The notes below the pieces were generated by a model, which had not been told where the DNA came from, ran no database searches, and saw only the letters and a program-made list of their open reading frames with translations. This document shows, one piece after another, positions 63,476 to 64,000 of a stretch of DNA of 64,000 nt (positions within the stretch are counted from its first letter, which is position 1; every line of letters starts with the position of its first letter). The position numbers were made by a program, and so were the translations under genes. The stretch comes from an uncultured Bacteroidales bacterium (GTDB taxonomy: Bacteria > Bacteroidota > Bacteroidia > Bacteroidales > Paludibacteraceae), in the NCBI GenBank assembly GCA_946187695.1, contig CAMHSB010000009.1, forward strand, positions 1 to 64,000, given 5' to 3'.

Positions 63476-64000
63476 CTACACCACCCTCGATTTCAGTTAC
63501 AAACCTATCGACTACCTCAAGCTGGACGTAGGTTATACCTTGCGCATCAGCGGAGCAGACAGCACATGGTCAGCAACCAAGAAAGCCGACCCGAACGAGT
63601 GGATACGCCACCGTCTGTTCTTCTCCGCTACGGGTTCCTACACCTTCCAATATGCGAAGATTTACCTGCGTGAACGAGTGCAGTTGGATATGCGTACGGA
63701 CAGCGTGAACCTCTTGGAGAAAAACAAATATAATGTGTCGCTGCGTAGCAAGATAGGCACGGAGTTTATCGTACCCGGCAAACCCGTCAAACCCTATCTC
63801 TGGCTCGAACTCATCAACACTCTCAATGCGCCTGAATACCAGCAGAAAGACGGCCACCAGTTCATTACCGACATCCGTACGCAAGCTGGTGTCAAATGGC
63901 GCATCACCAGACTCAGCAGCCTCGATTTCTTCTATCGTTTCTCCTACGGGTACGACCGGGATATCAACATCACGAAGAAGAAAGGATATATTGAACTGAC
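63213..64000 (+). CDS. DUF2490-type outer-membrane barrel protein (right copy, 3' partial)
   Basis: The frame is open from MRPLTLTDRFTDRPL to the end of the window (262 codons; the left copy has ~280, so only a short tail is missing). Signal peptide and first barrel strands are the same as in the left copy. From SYTTLDFSYKPIDYLKLD onward it diverges but stays alignable (for example YLRERVQLDMRTDSVNLLEKN against YLRERIQMDARTDSVNALEQN in the left copy). Last visible gene of the right surface-polymer operon. Confidence 0.85.
   Translation, partial: MRPLTLTDRFTDRPLRCKTAIAVGLLLCALPLFAWDYESRETVTGNVAQLRFGATFTKKWHNGLQLGVSEDLWFDVYNSMVGANFRKSYTTLDFSYKPIDYLKLDVGYTLRISGADSTWSATKKADPNEWIRHRLFFSATGSYTFQYAKIYLRERVQLDMRTDSVNLLEKNKYNVSLRSKIGTEFIVPGKPVKPYLWLELINTLNAPEYQQKDGHQFITDIRTQAGVKWRITRLSSLDFFYRFSYGYDRDINITKKKGYIEL

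Noticed and set aside
1-64000. tRNA or rRNA genes
   Set aside because: All gaps over 75 bp were read for cloverleaf or rRNA sequence; none was recognised.

Overview
The window is chromosomal DNA of an anaerobic member of the Bacteroidota, most likely an uncultured gut or rumen Bacteroidales. The evidence is the Bacteroidota-type -7 promoter boxes (TAnnTTTG, often continuing into GCAGC), the long NusB, the 110-residue omega subunit, lineage families such as DUF3276, DUF4494, DUF4837 and DUF4105, and the acyltransferase/GNAT pair of glycine-lipid synthesis. The metabolic genes fit a succinate/propionate fermenter: a Dcu C4-dicarboxylate carrier (5' end outside the window), a six-gene Na+-NQR operon, both methylmalonyl-CoA mutase subunits, and ApbE, which attaches FMN to NqrB and NqrC. 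No rRNA, tRNA, CRISPR array or intact insertion sequence was found.

Layout. 1-4.2 kb: Dcu carrier, cytidylate-kinase-like protein, and an alcohol dehydrogenase/aldehyde dehydrogenase fusion in the reverse order of AdhE. 4.2-13.4 kb: accessory region. It holds a nucleotidyltransferase-phosphoesterase fusion with its winged-helix partner, flanked by two copies of the same 33-codon gene tail. Next comes a visibly A+T-richer minus-strand cluster (SIR2-like protein, a multi-hairpin intergenic element, DUF2971 protein, membrane-anchored leucine-rich-repeat protein, unknown protein, lipoprotein). A lone PolyVal-type kinase and a nested inverted-repeat element close the region. 13.4-29 kb: nqrFEDCBA (minus), a four-helix-bundle/zinc-ribbon gene set among (CGAGATCA)n repeats, mutA-mutB, rubrerythrin, two TorF-like proteins, apbE. 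28.4-44 kb: mostly plus-strand housekeeping genes (bamD, rpoZ, coaBC, nusB, yajC, YbbR, DegT aminotransferase, rpoN, PAP2-like, DUF4105, phosphatase family, glycine-lipid acyltransferases, a YggS-HAD fusion, glyA). 44-53 kb: AraC regulator, DUF4837, pnuC and a minus-strand run (Ig-like lipoprotein, deacetylase, ROK kinase, S9 peptidase, secreted protein).

53-64 kb holds two inverted, unequal copies of one surface-polymer locus. The right copy is intact: secreted protein, two Cthe_2159-type beta-helix proteins, VTC polyphosphate-polymerase-like protein, DUF4956 membrane protein and DUF2490 outer-membrane protein, which runs off the window. The left copy keeps a Cthe_2159 protein and DUF2490, but VTC and DUF4956 are reduced to one short in-frame deletion remnant. 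The copies share a 279-bp base-perfect inverted repeat across the start of DUF2490. Recombination across it would flip about 8 kb and exchange the DUF2490 body placed downstream of the VTC/DUF4956 genes.

The best candidates for undescribed biology are this invertible surface-polymer locus, the SIR2/hairpin-element/DUF2971 island, and the nucleotidyltransferase-phosphoesterase fusion. All functions are inferred from recognisable motifs; no database search was run.
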